Origin: Sandarakinorhabdus limnophila DSM 17366
Lineage (GTDB): Bacteria > Pseudomonadota > Alphaproteobacteria > Sphingomonadales > Sphingomonadaceae
Assembly (NCBI RefSeq): GCF_000420765.1
Contig: NZ_ATVO01000005.1
Location: forward strand, 358,409-422,408
Reading direction: 5' to 3'
DNA length: 64,000 nucleotides
Below are positions 43,460 through 53,163 of the stretch, piece by piece (the first letter of the stretch is position 1; the number at the start of each line of letters is the position of its first letter). The notes beneath the pieces are model-generated. The model was not told the origin of the DNA. It made no database searches and saw only the letters and a program-made list of their open reading frames with translations. Made by a program: the position numbers and the translations under genes.

Positions 43460-45508
43460 ATGACAGGGGGAAACTCAGCGGGCCGCGCGCTGGCCATGGT
43501 CGGCGCTTGGCTGCTTGCCGCGCCGGTATTGGCGGCGCAGCCGGTCCTGCCGCCGCTCCCGGCGCCACAACCAAACGACAGCACGCCGCCGCCCGCCGAA
43601 CTGCCGGTGACCGACGAGCCTGATGCCGTCGCAGCATCTGTCGCCGCCACTGGCAGCCGCTCGGCCGAAAACGCCGTGCGCCAGGCCGGCGATGCCTTCG
43701 GCACCTCGATCGGCCGCGAGGTCTCCGGCCTCTACAGCCGCGAACGCGTGCGCGGTTTCTCGCCGGTGGTGGCCGGCAATGTCCGCATCGATGGCCTCTA
43801 TTTTGATCCCATCCTCACCCCGTCCAGCCGGCTGGTGCGCGCCACCACCATCAAGGTCGGCCCGTCGGCGCTGGGCAGCCCGTTTCCCGCCCCCACCGGG
43901 GTTGTCGATCTGGGCCTGCGCCGGCCGAGCCAAGAGGCGGCCGCCAGCGTTCTGATCGGCTACAACACGTGGCATACGCCCACAGCGGAGTTCGATGCCA
44001 CGCTGCCGGTCAGTTCCACGCTCAGTGTCGGCTTCGGCGCCGGGCTGCAGCTGGAGAATGGCTTCAACGAGACCCGCGATCACAGCTATGAAGGTGCTTT
44101 CATCGCCGAATGGAAGCCCTCGGCCAGTTTCAGCCTGCTGCCCTTCATCAACGTGCGCAACACGACGATCGATGATCACGGCCCGATTTCGGTGCCGCAG
44201 GGCAATTTCCTGCCGCCGCGCCTGCCGCGCCGCCAGTTCTTCGGGCCCTGGTGGTCGCGCGGCGGTGATGTCGAATTGAATGCCGGCCTCATTTCCGACT
44301 GGACAATCAGCGACGGCTGGCTGCTGCGCGCCGGCCTGTTCCGGTCCCAGCGGGTGATCGATGGGCAATTTGCCAACGTCGTGCGCCTCACCGCGCCCGA
44401 TGGCACCGGCACCCAGCGCATCACTGGCGATCCCGCACTCTACAATGGTGCCACCAGCGGTGAAGTGCGGCTGACCCGCCGCATCGCCGACGGCCCACGC
44501 CTGCACCAGGTGCATGTCACCCTGCGCGGTCGGCAGACCTATCGACGCTTCGATGGATCTAGCGCGGTCGATCTCGGCGTGGTCAACATCCTGACGCGGG
44601 CGCCCGATGTGCCGCCGCCAGTGCTCAATTTCGGCCAGCAACAGGAAGACAATGTGCGGCAATGGACCGGCGGCATTGCCTATGAAGGCCGCTGGGCCGG
44701 CGTCGGCGAAGTGTCCGTGGGGGTGCAGAAGAGCGATTACAGCAAGCGCATCGGCTTCCCGGGCGCCATCAATGGCATCGATGCCAGCCCCTGGCTGTAT
44801 AACGTTACCGCTGCTGTGCAGATCAGCGACAGCATCAGCCTGTATGGCGGTGCCGTCACCGGGCTGGAAGAATCCGGCGTCGCCCCCAATTTCGCTGCCA
44901 ACCGCAACGAAGCGCTGCCGGCGATCCAGACCAGCCAGATCGATGCCGGCGTGCGCGTCAATCTGGGTGGCGGCATGCGGCTGGTCGCCGGCCTGTTCGA
45001 AGTGTCGAAGCCCTATTTCAATCTTGATGCCAATAGCCGCTTCGATGTGCTGGGCGACGTGATCAACCGCGGGGTGGAAGCCAGCATCGCCGGGCCGATC
45101 ACGCCGGAACTGTCGGTGGTGATGGGCGCGGTGCTGCTGCGGCCGGAAGTGACGGGCGATGCGGTCACGCGCGGGCTGGTTGGCCGGCTGCCAGTGGGCG
45201 CGATTTCGGAACGTGTCGAATTCTCCGCCGATTGGCGACCGGGCTTCGCGCCTGGCCTGTCACTGGACATGCGTTTGTCCTACCGCTCGCCGGAAGTCGC
45301 AACGGTCAACAATCTGGTTTTTGTCCCCACCCGCACATTGATCGATCTGGGCGGGCGCTACCGCTTCAAGCTGGCCGGCAACGAGGCGATGCTGCGCGTG
45401 CAGGCGACCAATGTCACCAGCCAGCAAGGCTTCGAACTGCGCGGCGCCAATGCCTACACGGTGCTGCCAGGTCGGGTGACCCAGGCCTATCTCACCGTCG
45501 ATTTCTAG
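43460..45508 (+). CDS. TonB-dependent receptor, first of a tandem pair
   Basis: About 682 residues from the ATG at 43460 after GAGCGGGG. A signal peptide (ALAMVGAWLLAAPVLA) is followed by a Pro-rich linker (QPNDSTPPP), a plug region with VRGFSPVV-like and NVRIDGLYFDP segments, and a long beta-barrel ending in AYLTVDF, the terminal aromatic needed for outer-membrane insertion. The plug resembles siderophore/iron-complex receptors but appears short at its N-terminus, and no clear TonB box was found. Ligand unknown. The next gene is a close paralogue 67 bp downstream. Confidence 0.85.
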   Translation: MTGGNSAGRALAMVGAWLLAAPVLAAQPVLPPLPAPQPNDSTPPPAELPVTDEPDAVAASVAATGSRSAENAVRQAGDAFGTSIGREVSGLYSRERVRGFSPVVAGNVRIDGLYFDPILTPSSRLVRATTIKVGPSALGSPFPAPTGVVDLGLRRPSQEAAASVLIGYNTWHTPTAEFDATLPVSSTLSVGFGAGLQLENGFNETRDHSYEGAFIAEWKPSASFSLLPFINVRNTTIDDHGPISVPQGNFLPPRLPRRQFFGPWWSRGGDVELNAGLISDWTISDGWLLRAGLFRSQRVIDGQFANVVRLTAPDGTGTQRITGDPALYNGATSGEVRLTRRIADGPRLHQVHVTLRGRQTYRRFDGSSAVDLGVVNILTRAPDVPPPVLNFGQQQEDNVRQWTGGIAYEGRWAGVGEVSVGVQKSDYSKRIGFPGAINGIDASPWLYNVTAAVQISDSISLYGGAVTGLEESGVAPNFAANRNEALPAIQTSQIDAGVRVNLGGGMRLVAGLFEVSKPYFNLDANSRFDVLGDVINRGVEASIAGPITPELSVVMGAVLLRPEVTGDAVTRGLVGRLPVGAISERVEFSADWRPGFAPGLSLDMRLSYRSPEVATVNNLVFVPTRTLIDLGGRYRFKLAGNEAMLRVQATNVTSQQGFELRGANAYTVLPGRVTQAYLTVDF

Positions 45509-45575
45509 AGGCCGGAGTGCTTTTTTGGCGGCCAGCCCTTGCGGTTGGCCGGCAATGCGGCAAACGGCAAGCGTG

Positions 45576-47594
45576 ATGACTGCACGCCTGCTTCTTCTGG
45601 CCACCGCGTTGGTGTTGGCGCCCCCGGCCGCCGCCAGCGCCCAGCCGCAGCCCAACGACAGCACGCCGCCGCCGCCAGCCATCCCGCCGGCAGACGAGCC
45701 CGACCTGGCACCGCCGACCGCGCCCGTGGCGGCCACCGGCAGCCGATCGGACGAGAACGCCGTGCGCCAGTCCGGTGACGCCTTTGGCAGCACGGTGGGC
45801 CGCGAGGTGATCGGCATCTACAACCAGATGAACGTGCGCGGTTTCTCGCCGATCGCCGCTGGCAATGTCCGCATCGATGGCCTGTATTTCGATCCGGTGG
45901 TGCCGCCCAGCACCCGCATCAGCCGTACCACCACCATCCGGGTTGGCCTGTCGGCACTGGGCAGCCCCTTCCCTGCCCCCACCGGACTTGTCGATTTCGG
46001 TTTCCGCCGGCCGGGTGACGATGCCGCCGCCAGTTTGCTGCTTGCCGCCGATGCCTGGGGCACGCTCAATGCCGAAGTGGATGCGGCGCTGCCGGCCAGC
46101 GACACGCTCAGCTTTGGGCTGGGCGCATCACTCCGGCTGGAAAACGGCCTTGATCAGACGCGGGAAGACAGTTTCGGCGGCACACTGATCGCACGCTGGA
46201 CCCCGGCGCCCGGCCTGACCCTGATCCCCTTCGTCAACCTGCTGCGCCAGACGCTCGACGATCACCGTCTCACCTTCCAGACCGCCACGGAATTTCTCCC
46301 GCCACTGCTGCCACGCCGCCAGCGTTTCGGGCCGGACTGGGTGAACGGCCAGGGACTCGACATCAACACCGGCGTGCTCACCGATTGGCAAATCGCACCA
46401 CAATGGCAGTTGCGCGCCAGCCTGTTCCGTTCGTCGCGGGTGCGGGACAGGCAGATGACCAACCTGGTGCGTAACCTGCAGCCCGATCGTACCGGCACGC
46501 AGCGGGTGATCGTCGATCCCCGCCTGAACTTTGCCGCCATCAGCGGCGAGGTCCGCCTCACCCGCCAGATCGACGAAGGCCCGCGCCGGCACCAGATACA
46601 CCTTGCCGTGCGCGGCCGCAGCGGTGATCGCCGTTTCGGCGGGTCGGACACATTGGAACTGGGACCAGTCCAGATCGACACGCCCAGCCGCGTGCCGGAA
46701 CCCGCCTTCCGCTTCACCCCGCAGCAGTTCGATGATGTGAAGCAGATTACCGGCGGCATCGGCTATGAAGGCCGCTGGCTGGGCGTGGGCGAACTCGCCG
46801 CCGGCCTGCAATGGACCGACTATAAAAAGCGCATCGATCTGCCGGGTGGCGGGGTGCAGGCCACCGATGATCGCCTGCTGCTCTACAACATCACCGTGGC
46901 CGCCAACATCACGCCGGCGCTGGTCGTCTATGCTGGGACGGTGAATGGGCTGGAAGAAAGCGGCGTCGCCCCCGGCAATGCCATTAACCGCAACGAGGCG
47001 CTGCCCGCGATCCGCACCCGCCAGATCGACGCCGGGCTGCGGCTGGCGCTCACCGATCAGATCAAGCTGGTCGCCGGCGTGTTCGACATCACCAAGCCCT
47101 ATTTCAACCTCGACCCCAATGGCCGCTTCGATGTGCTGGGCGACGTGTCCAATCGCGGCGTCGAAGCCTCCATCGCCGGGCCGCTCACCCCCACGCTCAG
47201 CGTCGTCGCCGGCGGCGTCTGGCTGTGGCCACGTGTTTCCGCCCCTGGCGCCGCACCCGGCCGCATCGGCGAACGCCCGGTGGGCGCCATCAGCCAGCGT
47301 GTCGAATTCAGCGCTGATTGGCGCCCCCCGTTCGCCCCCGGTGTCTCCTTCGATACCCGCATCGCCTATCGCAGTTCGGAAACCGCCACGGTCAGCAACA
47401 GCGTCGCCATCCCGGCGCGGACCATCGTGGATCTGGGCGGCCGCTATCGCTTCAAACTGGCCGGCAACAACGCCCTGCTGCGCGTGCAGGTGACCAACCT
47501 GTTCGACGTCGAAGGTTATGATCTGCGCGGCGCCGGCGCTTATGGCCCCATCCCCGGCCGATTGGCCCAGGCCTATGTCACCATCGATTTCTGA
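45576..47594 (+). CDS. TonB-dependent receptor, second of a tandem pair
   Basis: About 672 residues from the ATG at 45576; a GTG just before is possible. The signal peptide is TARLLLLATALVLAPPAAAS. The linker QPNDSTPPPP, GDAFGSTVGREV, AGNVRIDGLYFDP, LGSPFPAPTGL, GLEESGVAP, NRNEALPAI, KPYFNLD and RFDVLGDV are shared with the upstream receptor. The barrel ends AYVTIDF. The pair arose by tandem duplication and then diverged in the surface loops. The 3' end overlaps the tsaE start by 20 bp, so the receptors may be in one transcript with the salvage genes. Confidence 0.85.
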   Translation: MTARLLLLATALVLAPPAAASAQPQPNDSTPPPPAIPPADEPDLAPPTAPVAATGSRSDENAVRQSGDAFGSTVGREVIGIYNQMNVRGFSPIAAGNVRIDGLYFDPVVPPSTRISRTTTIRVGLSALGSPFPAPTGLVDFGFRRPGDDAAASLLLAADAWGTLNAEVDAALPASDTLSFGLGASLRLENGLDQTREDSFGGTLIARWTPAPGLTLIPFVNLLRQTLDDHRLTFQTATEFLPPLLPRRQRFGPDWVNGQGLDINTGVLTDWQIAPQWQLRASLFRSSRVRDRQMTNLVRNLQPDRTGTQRVIVDPRLNFAAISGEVRLTRQIDEGPRRHQIHLAVRGRSGDRRFGGSDTLELGPVQIDTPSRVPEPAFRFTPQQFDDVKQITGGIGYEGRWLGVGELAAGLQWTDYKKRIDLPGGGVQATDDRLLLYNITVAANITPALVVYAGTVNGLEESGVAPGNAINRNEALPAIRTRQIDAGLRLALTDQIKLVAGVFDITKPYFNLDPNGRFDVLGDVSNRGVEASIAGPLTPTLSVVAGGVWLWPRVSAPGAAPGRIGERPVGAISQRVEFSADWRPPFAPGVSFDTRIAYRSSETATVSNSVAIPARTIVDLGGRYRFKLAGNNALLRVQVTNLFDVEGYDLRGAGAYGPIPGRLAQAYVTIDF

Positions 47595-48036
47595 GCTGAC
47601 CCTGGCCAGCGAGGCCGACACGCAGGCGGTTGCCGCGCGCCTGGCTGCCGTGCTGCGTCCCGGCGACGTGGTGGCGCTGCACGGCGATCTGGGCGCAGGC
47701 AAATCCACCTTCGCCCGCGGGCTGCTCAAGGCGCTGGGCTGGGCCGGTGAAGTGCCGTCGCCCACCTTCACGCTGGTGCAGCCGTATGACGATCTGCCGG
47801 TGCCGGTCTGGCATGTCGATCTCTACCGGCTGGACGATCCATCAGAGGCCGATGCACTGGGCCTGTTCGAAACCGATGCGGCCCTGTTGATCGAGTGGCC
47901 GGAACGATTGGGACACCGATTGCCGCCGCAGGCCCTGCGCCTGACATTTTCCGGCAGCGGTGACGCACCACGCCGCTTGACTTGGGACACGCCCCCGGCT
48001 TGGGAAGGCCGGTGGCCACCTCCCTCTCCCAAATGA
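47575..48036 (+). CDS. tsaE: tRNA t6A modification ATPase TsaE
   Basis: 153 residues from the ATG at 47575, inside the 3' end of the receptor gene. Walker A is LHGDLGAGKSTFARGLL, followed by PSPTFTLVQPY and VWHVDLYRLDDPSEADALGL, then IEWPERLG. All are hallmarks of TsaE, which partners TsaB and TsaD in threonylcarbamoyl-adenosine synthesis. Its stop overlaps the next ATG (ATGA at 48033). The tsaE-amgK-murU order is common in alphaproteobacteria. Confidence 0.93.
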   Translation: MSPSISELTLASEADTQAVAARLAAVLRPGDVVALHGDLGAGKSTFARGLLKALGWAGEVPSPTFTLVQPYDDLPVPVWHVDLYRLDDPSEADALGLFETDAALLIEWPERLGHRLPPQALRLTFSGSGDAPRRLTWDTPPAWEGRWPPPSPK

Positions 48037-49004
48037 TTCCGCCGCCCGGCACCGGGGCGTTCCTGAATGCCCATGGCTGGGGGGGCGCCGCCGTGCGCCC
48101 GCTCGCCGGCGATGCAAGTTTTCGCCGCTATTTCCGGGTGGAACTGGCCGGCCGCACCGCCGTGCTGATGGACGCCCCACCCGACAAGGAAGACAGTCGG
48201 CCGTTTCTGGCCATCGGCAAGCATTTGCATGATCTGGGCTTTTCGGCGCCGCAAGCGCTGGCGACCGATCTCGATCAGGGGCTGGTGCTGCTGGAAGATT
48301 ATGGCGATGGCCGCGTGAACCCGGTGCTGGCCGAAGATGCCAGCGCCGAGCATGAGATTTACGCCACCGCCGTCGATATCCTCGCTGAACTGCACCAGCA
48401 CCCGCCGGCAGACGTGCCACCCTACAGCGAGGCCGAGTATCTGCGCGAAGCCCGGCTTTTCCCCGATTGGTATCTGCCCGCCGTCGGCCTGGCCGAAGCA
48501 CCCGGCTACGACAAGGCGTGGGCGCCGATGTGGCCCGCCCTCTTCACCCATCCACCCGTGCTGGTGCTGCGCGATTATCATGCCGATAATCTGATGCTCC
48601 TCGACCGGCCCGGCCTCCAGCGCCTCGGCCTGCTCGATTATCAGGACGCGCTCGCCGGCCACCCGGCCTATGATCTCGCCAGCCTGCTGCAGGACATTCG
48701 CCGCGTGGTGTCGCCCGAACTGGAAGCCGCGATGATCGCCCGCTATATCGCCGCGCGCTCCGGTCTCAACGAAGCCGCCTTCCGCGCCGCCTATGCCATC
48801 CTCGCCGCCCAGCGGAACATCAAGATATTGGGCGTCTTCACCCGCCTCTATGTTCGCGACGGCAAGCCGGCCTATCCGCGCTTCCACCCGCGCCTGTGGG
48901 AACTGGTGAACGCTAACCTGGAGCATCCGGCGCTGGCCCCGGTGCGGGCCTGGTTCGATGCCAATGTGCCGGCCAGCGCCCGCCACGGCGTCGAGGTGAA
49001 GTGA
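48033..49004 (+). CDS. amgK: Aminoglycoside phosphotransferase-fold sugar kinase (AmgK-like)
   Basis: 323 residues from the ATG overlapping the tsaE stop. It has an APH/choline-kinase fold with LAGDASFRRYFRVELAGRT in the N-lobe, the catalytic loop VLRDYHADNLMLLDRPG and the metal-site LLDYQDALAGHPAYDLASLL. In Pseudomonas and relatives AmgK phosphorylates MurNAc and GlcNAc at the anomeric position, and MurU then makes the UDP sugar. The immediate coupling to a murU homologue supports the same role here. Confidence 0.88.
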   Translation: MIPPPGTGAFLNAHGWGGAAVRPLAGDASFRRYFRVELAGRTAVLMDAPPDKEDSRPFLAIGKHLHDLGFSAPQALATDLDQGLVLLEDYGDGRVNPVLAEDASAEHEIYATAVDILAELHQHPPADVPPYSEAEYLREARLFPDWYLPAVGLAEAPGYDKAWAPMWPALFTHPPVLVLRDYHADNLMLLDRPGLQRLGLLDYQDALAGHPAYDLASLLQDIRRVVSPELEAAMIARYIAARSGLNEAAFRAAYAILAAQRNIKILGVFTRLYVRDGKPAYPRFHPRLWELVNANLEHPALAPVRAWFDANVPASARHGVEVK

Positions 49005-49759
49005 TGCGCAAAGCCCCGCTCAGCCTCAAACCGCACATCGAATGCGTACTGCCCACCAGCGCCATGGTGATGGCCGCCGGACTGGGCAAGCGCATGCGCC
49101 CGCTCACCGCCACCCGCCCCAAGCCGCTGATCGACGTGGCCGGGAAAAGCCTGCTCGATCGCGCGCTCGATAACGTCGCTGCCGCCGGCATCGAACACGC
49201 CGTGGTCAACGCGCATTATTTCGCCGATCAGATCGAGGCGGCGGTGAAGGCCCGAAAATCGCCCGCCACCATCGACATTTCAGATGAACGCGCAGCCCTG
49301 CTCGAAACCGGCGGCGGCATCACCAAGGCGCTGCCGTTGCTGAAAGGCGACGCCTTCTACACGATCAACGCCGACAATATGTGGATCGACGGACCGGTCG
49401 ACACACTGCGCCTGATCGCGCAAGCTTGGAACCCGGCGATCATGGACGCCCTCCTGCTGCTGGTGCCGCTGTCGCGCGCCCACGGCTACGAAGGTCGCGG
49501 CGATTTCCACATGGATGGCCTCGGCCATCTCACGCCCCGCACCGGGCTCAAGGTCGCCCCTTTCGTCTATTCCGGCGTGCAGATCATCAGCCGGCACCTG
49601 TTCGATGGCGAACCGGTCGAACCCTTCACCATGTGGCGCGCCTGGAACAAGGCGCTGGAGTCAGGCCGGATGTTCGGCATCAGCCACCCTGGCCTGTGGT
49701 TCCACGTCGGCACCCCCGCCAGCATCGGCGAGACGGAAGCCTTGCTGCTGGAAGTGTGA
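49004..49759 (+). CDS. murU: Nucleotidyltransferase, MurNAc-1-phosphate uridylyltransferase type
   Basis: 251 residues from the ATG at 49004 (TGATG with the amgK stop); a GTG at 49001 is an alternative. The N-terminal signature AMVMAAGLGKRMRPLTATRP is the nucleotide-binding loop, and PKPLIDVAGKSLLDRALDNV, LLETGGGITKALPLL and INADNMWIDG with its metal-binding Asp are present. With AmgK it would bypass MurA/MurB in UDP-MurNAc supply and confer fosfomycin tolerance, as shown in pseudomonads. That is family knowledge, not seen here. Confidence 0.9.
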   Translation: MRKAPLSLKPHIECVLPTSAMVMAAGLGKRMRPLTATRPKPLIDVAGKSLLDRALDNVAAAGIEHAVVNAHYFADQIEAAVKARKSPATIDISDERAALLETGGGITKALPLLKGDAFYTINADNMWIDGPVDTLRLIAQAWNPAIMDALLLLVPLSRAHGYEGRGDFHMDGLGHLTPRTGLKVAPFVYSGVQIISRHLFDGEPVEPFTMWRAWNKALESGRMFGISHPGLWFHVGTPASIGETEALLLEV

Positions 49760-49762
49760 CGC

Positions 49763-52192
49763 TCAGGGCTTCGCGGGCACATAGTCGAGAACCTGGGTCG
49801 AAACGGCACCGGCCCGCACATCCTCCGGCTTCATCTCGATCTTCTTCAGCTCGTTGCTTTCGTGCATCATGGTCTGATCGGTCAGATGCGGGTTGCCCCT
49901 GCCCTGCGGGTCGATGAACAGGTTCTGCCCGCCGGCATCCACCACCGAGTAAATTGCCGGATGCGCAGAATCGATCTCCATCAACCCCACCCACCCTTCG
50001 CCGCCATTGTGCGGCGCCATCACCGGCCCCAGTTTCAACACGGCTGACAAGCGAGGCGGATCAGGATCGTCCGACAGCACGGGCCGATCGGGGCGCTGAA
50101 CTGCCGGATCATAATATTTCCAGAAGATCGGCCGCTTCCAATCGGCCATGGCCTTGCCCGGAAATGCCGGCCGCAACTGCTCCACCGTCGCCTTGATCGA
50201 GTCCGCCAGCAGCCGGGTGCGATCACGCTCGTGGAACCAGTCGAACGCCAACGGCGCGCCGGCTTTGTCGCCCTGCAAGGCGCGCAGCAAAAGGCTGGCT
50301 TGATAGCGCAGGTAGCGGTCTTCATCGACACGGCTCCACCAGTCGCCGATGCTGTCGCCAAAGATCATCGCCGGCGCCACCGTCAGCCACTGGCGGAACA
50401 GCGTCAGCCCGGCATTGTCATAGCGCTGATCGGCGTCGCGATCCTCATAATAGCCGTTGAACGACAGCATCAGCGCACCTGCTTCGCGCACCTCCGAATC
50501 GCTGCTGCTCTCAATCGCCGCCCGGAAGAACGGCGCAAAGAAAGCCGGCTGCGTCTGCGTGCGGTCGCTGGCCCCCAGGGCACTGAAGATCGCCGCGTTA
50601 TACGCCCGCATGTCGAGCAGGGTGATCGCCCGGCCGGATGCCGCCAACTGGTTGCCGGCCCAAGTGCGGAAGGCCGCGCCGATGCGGGCCTCGGTGCCCT
50701 CCGGGCTCCAGCTGGTCGCCTTGCTGTTCCAGGCGTGGAGATAGCCCTGTTTCGGATTGCGGACATGCGGCTGCTCTGCGGGTGTCAGAAAACCCGTCAG
50801 TTCATGATCGCCAGTGCCCGGTATCGGCAGGCGCGGATCAACGCCGGCAGGCAATTTGGGCAGAGTGCCGGCTTCCCAGAAGGCGATCTGGCCATCCGCG
50901 CCGCCGTAACAGATGCCCAGATTCCAACCCATGCGGCCCACACCCTTGGCCTCGAACTCCTCGATGCTGCGGGCGCGCCCCATCTCCACAATGCCCACCC
51001 AATTGTCGATCTCCCGGCCGCGCATGGCAAAGCTGTGGGAGAAGGCCACAGTGTTGGCGCTGTCCCACTGAATCACCGGGCCATGCACGGTGCGCGCCAC
51101 TTCGTGCGTCACGGGCGCCGCGCCTTTCACCAGGATGGTCTCGGTGCGGTGCTCCATGTCGCGCCAGGCGCCCTTGAACCAATATTGATAGCGGTTCTTC
51201 GGATTGAGCTTTTCCGCAAACACCGAATTGGCCTGCGCCACCCCCGACGTGAGCAGCCAGCCATGCTGCACGCCGCGGCCCATGAACGGCGGGCCATAGG
51301 CATTGAAACTGAAACCGGCCTGATCGAAACCGCCGCCGCGCAGATGGATTTCCGGGCCATCGGCGGTCGCTTCCAGCATCAGCACCCGGCCACTGGCGGA
51401 TTTCTGCGGGCCGATCACCAGGCAACGGCTGGCGCCCTTTGGCGGTTCGACGGGCGGCGGCGGTGCCGGTGATGCGCTGAGATCAACGCCGCCCAATCGC
51501 AACGATACCGGGCGATCCACCGGCACGGGCCGCGCCGGCGCCAAATCCTCGCCGGCAGCGATGACGGTCGGCGAATCCGGATCGGAAACCGGCACGACAT
51601 CATTGAAAATGCGCCGGCCAACCCGTTCGCCATGGCGTTTGATCATCGCATTCAGAAACGCCAGGTTCGCGATCTCATGGGCATCGCGGCCACCCGGCAC
51701 CGAGGCGACGTAGCGGAGATAATCCAGCAACGTCCACGGCGTCGGCCTGATGCCCCAGCGGATGAATTCCAGCGGCGTCTTGCGCTCCGGATCGGCAGCC
51801 ACCTCGGCCACGGCGCGGTTGATGCCATCAACATAGGCCTGCATCATCGCCTGATGCTCGGCCGGAATGGCCTGATACATGCGCAACAATTCGGCATCAG
51901 GCAGGCGGCGATCGCGCGCCGTCCTGTCGCCCGCCAACGCCGACGCGCCCAATATCTCCGCCCGCCGCCCCGCCGCGCCGCGCCGCTGCAACTCCATCGC
52001 TGCCAACCGGTCCTGCGCCAGCGCATAACCGGCGCCGAACATCACCGCCGCCGACGTATCGGCAAACACGTGCGGCACGCCCATGGCATCGCGGTGGATG
52101 GTGACCTTCTCCGCCACCTGGGCTTGCACCGCACCGGGCAGTGCCAAGGCCCACAACAAGCCCATCACCCTGACAGATTTGCCCGATCCCAT
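49763..52192 (-). CDS. Exported penicillin acylase family (S45) hydrolase
   Basis: About 809 residues from the ATG at 52192; an upstream ATG at 52240 is possible. The signal region VRVMGLLWALALPGAVQAQ is followed by the alpha-chain part (IHRDAMGVPHVFADTSAAVM) and the spacer. The beta-chain N-terminal serine is in PPKGASRCLVIGPQKSASGR, where an Arg replaces the usual Asn after Ser. Later GYLHAWNSKATSWSPEG supplies the oxyanion asparagine. It self-cleaves into two chains in the periplasm in this family. Substrate may be an N-acyl homoserine lactone or another acyl amide. Confidence 0.86.
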   Translation of the reverse strand: MGSGKSVRVMGLLWALALPGAVQAQVAEKVTIHRDAMGVPHVFADTSAAVMFGAGYALAQDRLAAMELQRRGAAGRRAEILGASALAGDRTARDRRLPDAELLRMYQAIPAEHQAMMQAYVDGINRAVAEVAADPERKTPLEFIRWGIRPTPWTLLDYLRYVASVPGGRDAHEIANLAFLNAMIKRHGERVGRRIFNDVVPVSDPDSPTVIAAGEDLAPARPVPVDRPVSLRLGGVDLSASPAPPPPVEPPKGASRCLVIGPQKSASGRVLMLEATADGPEIHLRGGGFDQAGFSFNAYGPPFMGRGVQHGWLLTSGVAQANSVFAEKLNPKNRYQYWFKGAWRDMEHRTETILVKGAAPVTHEVARTVHGPVIQWDSANTVAFSHSFAMRGREIDNWVGIVEMGRARSIEEFEAKGVGRMGWNLGICYGGADGQIAFWEAGTLPKLPAGVDPRLPIPGTGDHELTGFLTPAEQPHVRNPKQGYLHAWNSKATSWSPEGTEARIGAAFRTWAGNQLAASGRAITLLDMRAYNAAIFSALGASDRTQTQPAFFAPFFRAAIESSSDSEVREAGALMLSFNGYYEDRDADQRYDNAGLTLFRQWLTVAPAMIFGDSIGDWWSRVDEDRYLRYQASLLLRALQGDKAGAPLAFDWFHERDRTRLLADSIKATVEQLRPAFPGKAMADWKRPIFWKYYDPAVQRPDRPVLSDDPDPPRLSAVLKLGPVMAPHNGGEGWVGLMEIDSAHPAIYSVVDAGGQNLFIDPQGRGNPHLTDQTMMHESNELKKIEMKPEDVRAGAVSTQVLDYVPAKP

Positions 52193-52352
52193 GCCGCCCC
52201 CGCTGCCATCGCCCTGCGCCTGCACGCCATACATTGCCATGATGGCAGGCTTTGCCGGCGCAGGACAGATGGGTCAGTGAGACAGAAGGGGCACTGGCGG
52301 GCGCCGGAGCCGGCCTGTATGGCGGACGGCATCAAACAGTTGGAGAGTGAAG

Positions 52353-52979
52353 ATGCGGATGTTCCCGATCGTGATGGCACTGGCCGTTGCAACCATCGCC
52401 CAGACAGCGTCCGCGCAAGCGCCTGGCAGCCGCAATCCAGCCGCAATCACCGGCGGCACCTACACCGCTGATCCCGATCACACGCTGGTGGTGTGGACGC
52501 TCGATCACCTCGGCTTCACGCCCTACACTGGCATGTTCGGCAGCGTCACCGGCAGCCTGACCTTCGATCCGATTAAGCCCGAAGCGACGCGGGTGGAGAT
52601 GACCATCCCGGTCGCCAAGGTCACCACCGCCAGCACCGGCCTCACCCAGCACCTGCTGCGCCCCGGAAAGGAGAGCGGCAAACCCGACTTTTTCGGCCCC
52701 ACCCCGGCCGATGCCCGCTTCGTCTCCACAAAACTGGTCACCAGCGGCCAGACCGCCAAACTGACCGGCGATTTCACCTTCAATGGCGTCACCCGCCCGG
52801 TCACGCTGGATGTCAGCTTCTACGGCGCCGGCCGCACCCCACCCAACATGGGCGGCAAGGAGAATATCGGCTTCCGCGCCACCGGCACCATCCGCCGCAG
52901 CGAGTTCGGGCTGGGCTTTGGCGTGCCCTTCGTCGGTGACGAGGTGAAGCTGGACATCGCGGCGGCGTTCCAGAAGTAA
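52353..52979 (+). CDS. YceI family periplasmic protein
   Basis: 208 residues from the ATG at 52353 after TTGGAGAG. A signal peptide (RMFPIVMALAVATIAQTASA) precedes a lipocalin-like YceI domain: GTYTADPDHTLVVWTLDHLG, FGSVTGSLTFDPIKPEATRV, KLTGDFTFNGVTRPVTLDVS and GFRATGTIRRSEFGLG. YceI proteins bind isoprenoid quinones or amphiphiles in the periplasm. Monocistronic. Confidence 0.93.
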   Translation: MRMFPIVMALAVATIAQTASAQAPGSRNPAAITGGTYTADPDHTLVVWTLDHLGFTPYTGMFGSVTGSLTFDPIKPEATRVEMTIPVAKVTTASTGLTQHLLRPGKESGKPDFFGPTPADARFVSTKLVTSGQTAKLTGDFTFNGVTRPVTLDVSFYGAGRTPPNMGGKENIGFRATGTIRRSEFGLGFGVPFVGDEVKLDIAAAFQK

Positions 52980-53018
52980 TCGCATACCCGTTGGGTTGAG
53001 CACAGGCGAAACGAAGGT

Positions 53019-53052
53019 GGGTGCAGGGGCTCAGCCCCTGCCCGCCGGAGGC
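53019..53052 (+). repeat. 34-bp palindromic repeat, copy 1
   Basis: It begins GGGTGCAGGGGC and ends CCTGCCCGCCGGAGGC, with a stem GCAGGGGC/GCCCCTGC around a short loop. It shares sequence and length with copies at 54137-54170 and 54975-55008. It sits just after the YceI stop. It is REP-like in size and structure. Confidence 0.8.
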
Positions 53053-53163
53053 TCTTCGTCCTTCGAAACCCACCCCTGTCATTGACTTGTCACAAACCAG
53101 GCCCCATGGGCACCGCAGTCCTGTTCTATCGTGGCGGACGAAACACGCGCCCGGACGGGATCA

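Noticed and set aside
41835..43637. 600-codon minus-strand frame opposite ahcY
   Set aside because: ahcY is certain on the other strand; this frame is low-complexity shadow sequence.
46128..47771. 547-codon minus-strand frame opposite the second TonB receptor
   Set aside because: Shadow of the barrel coding sequence, with composition and lack of motifs like the other antisense frames.
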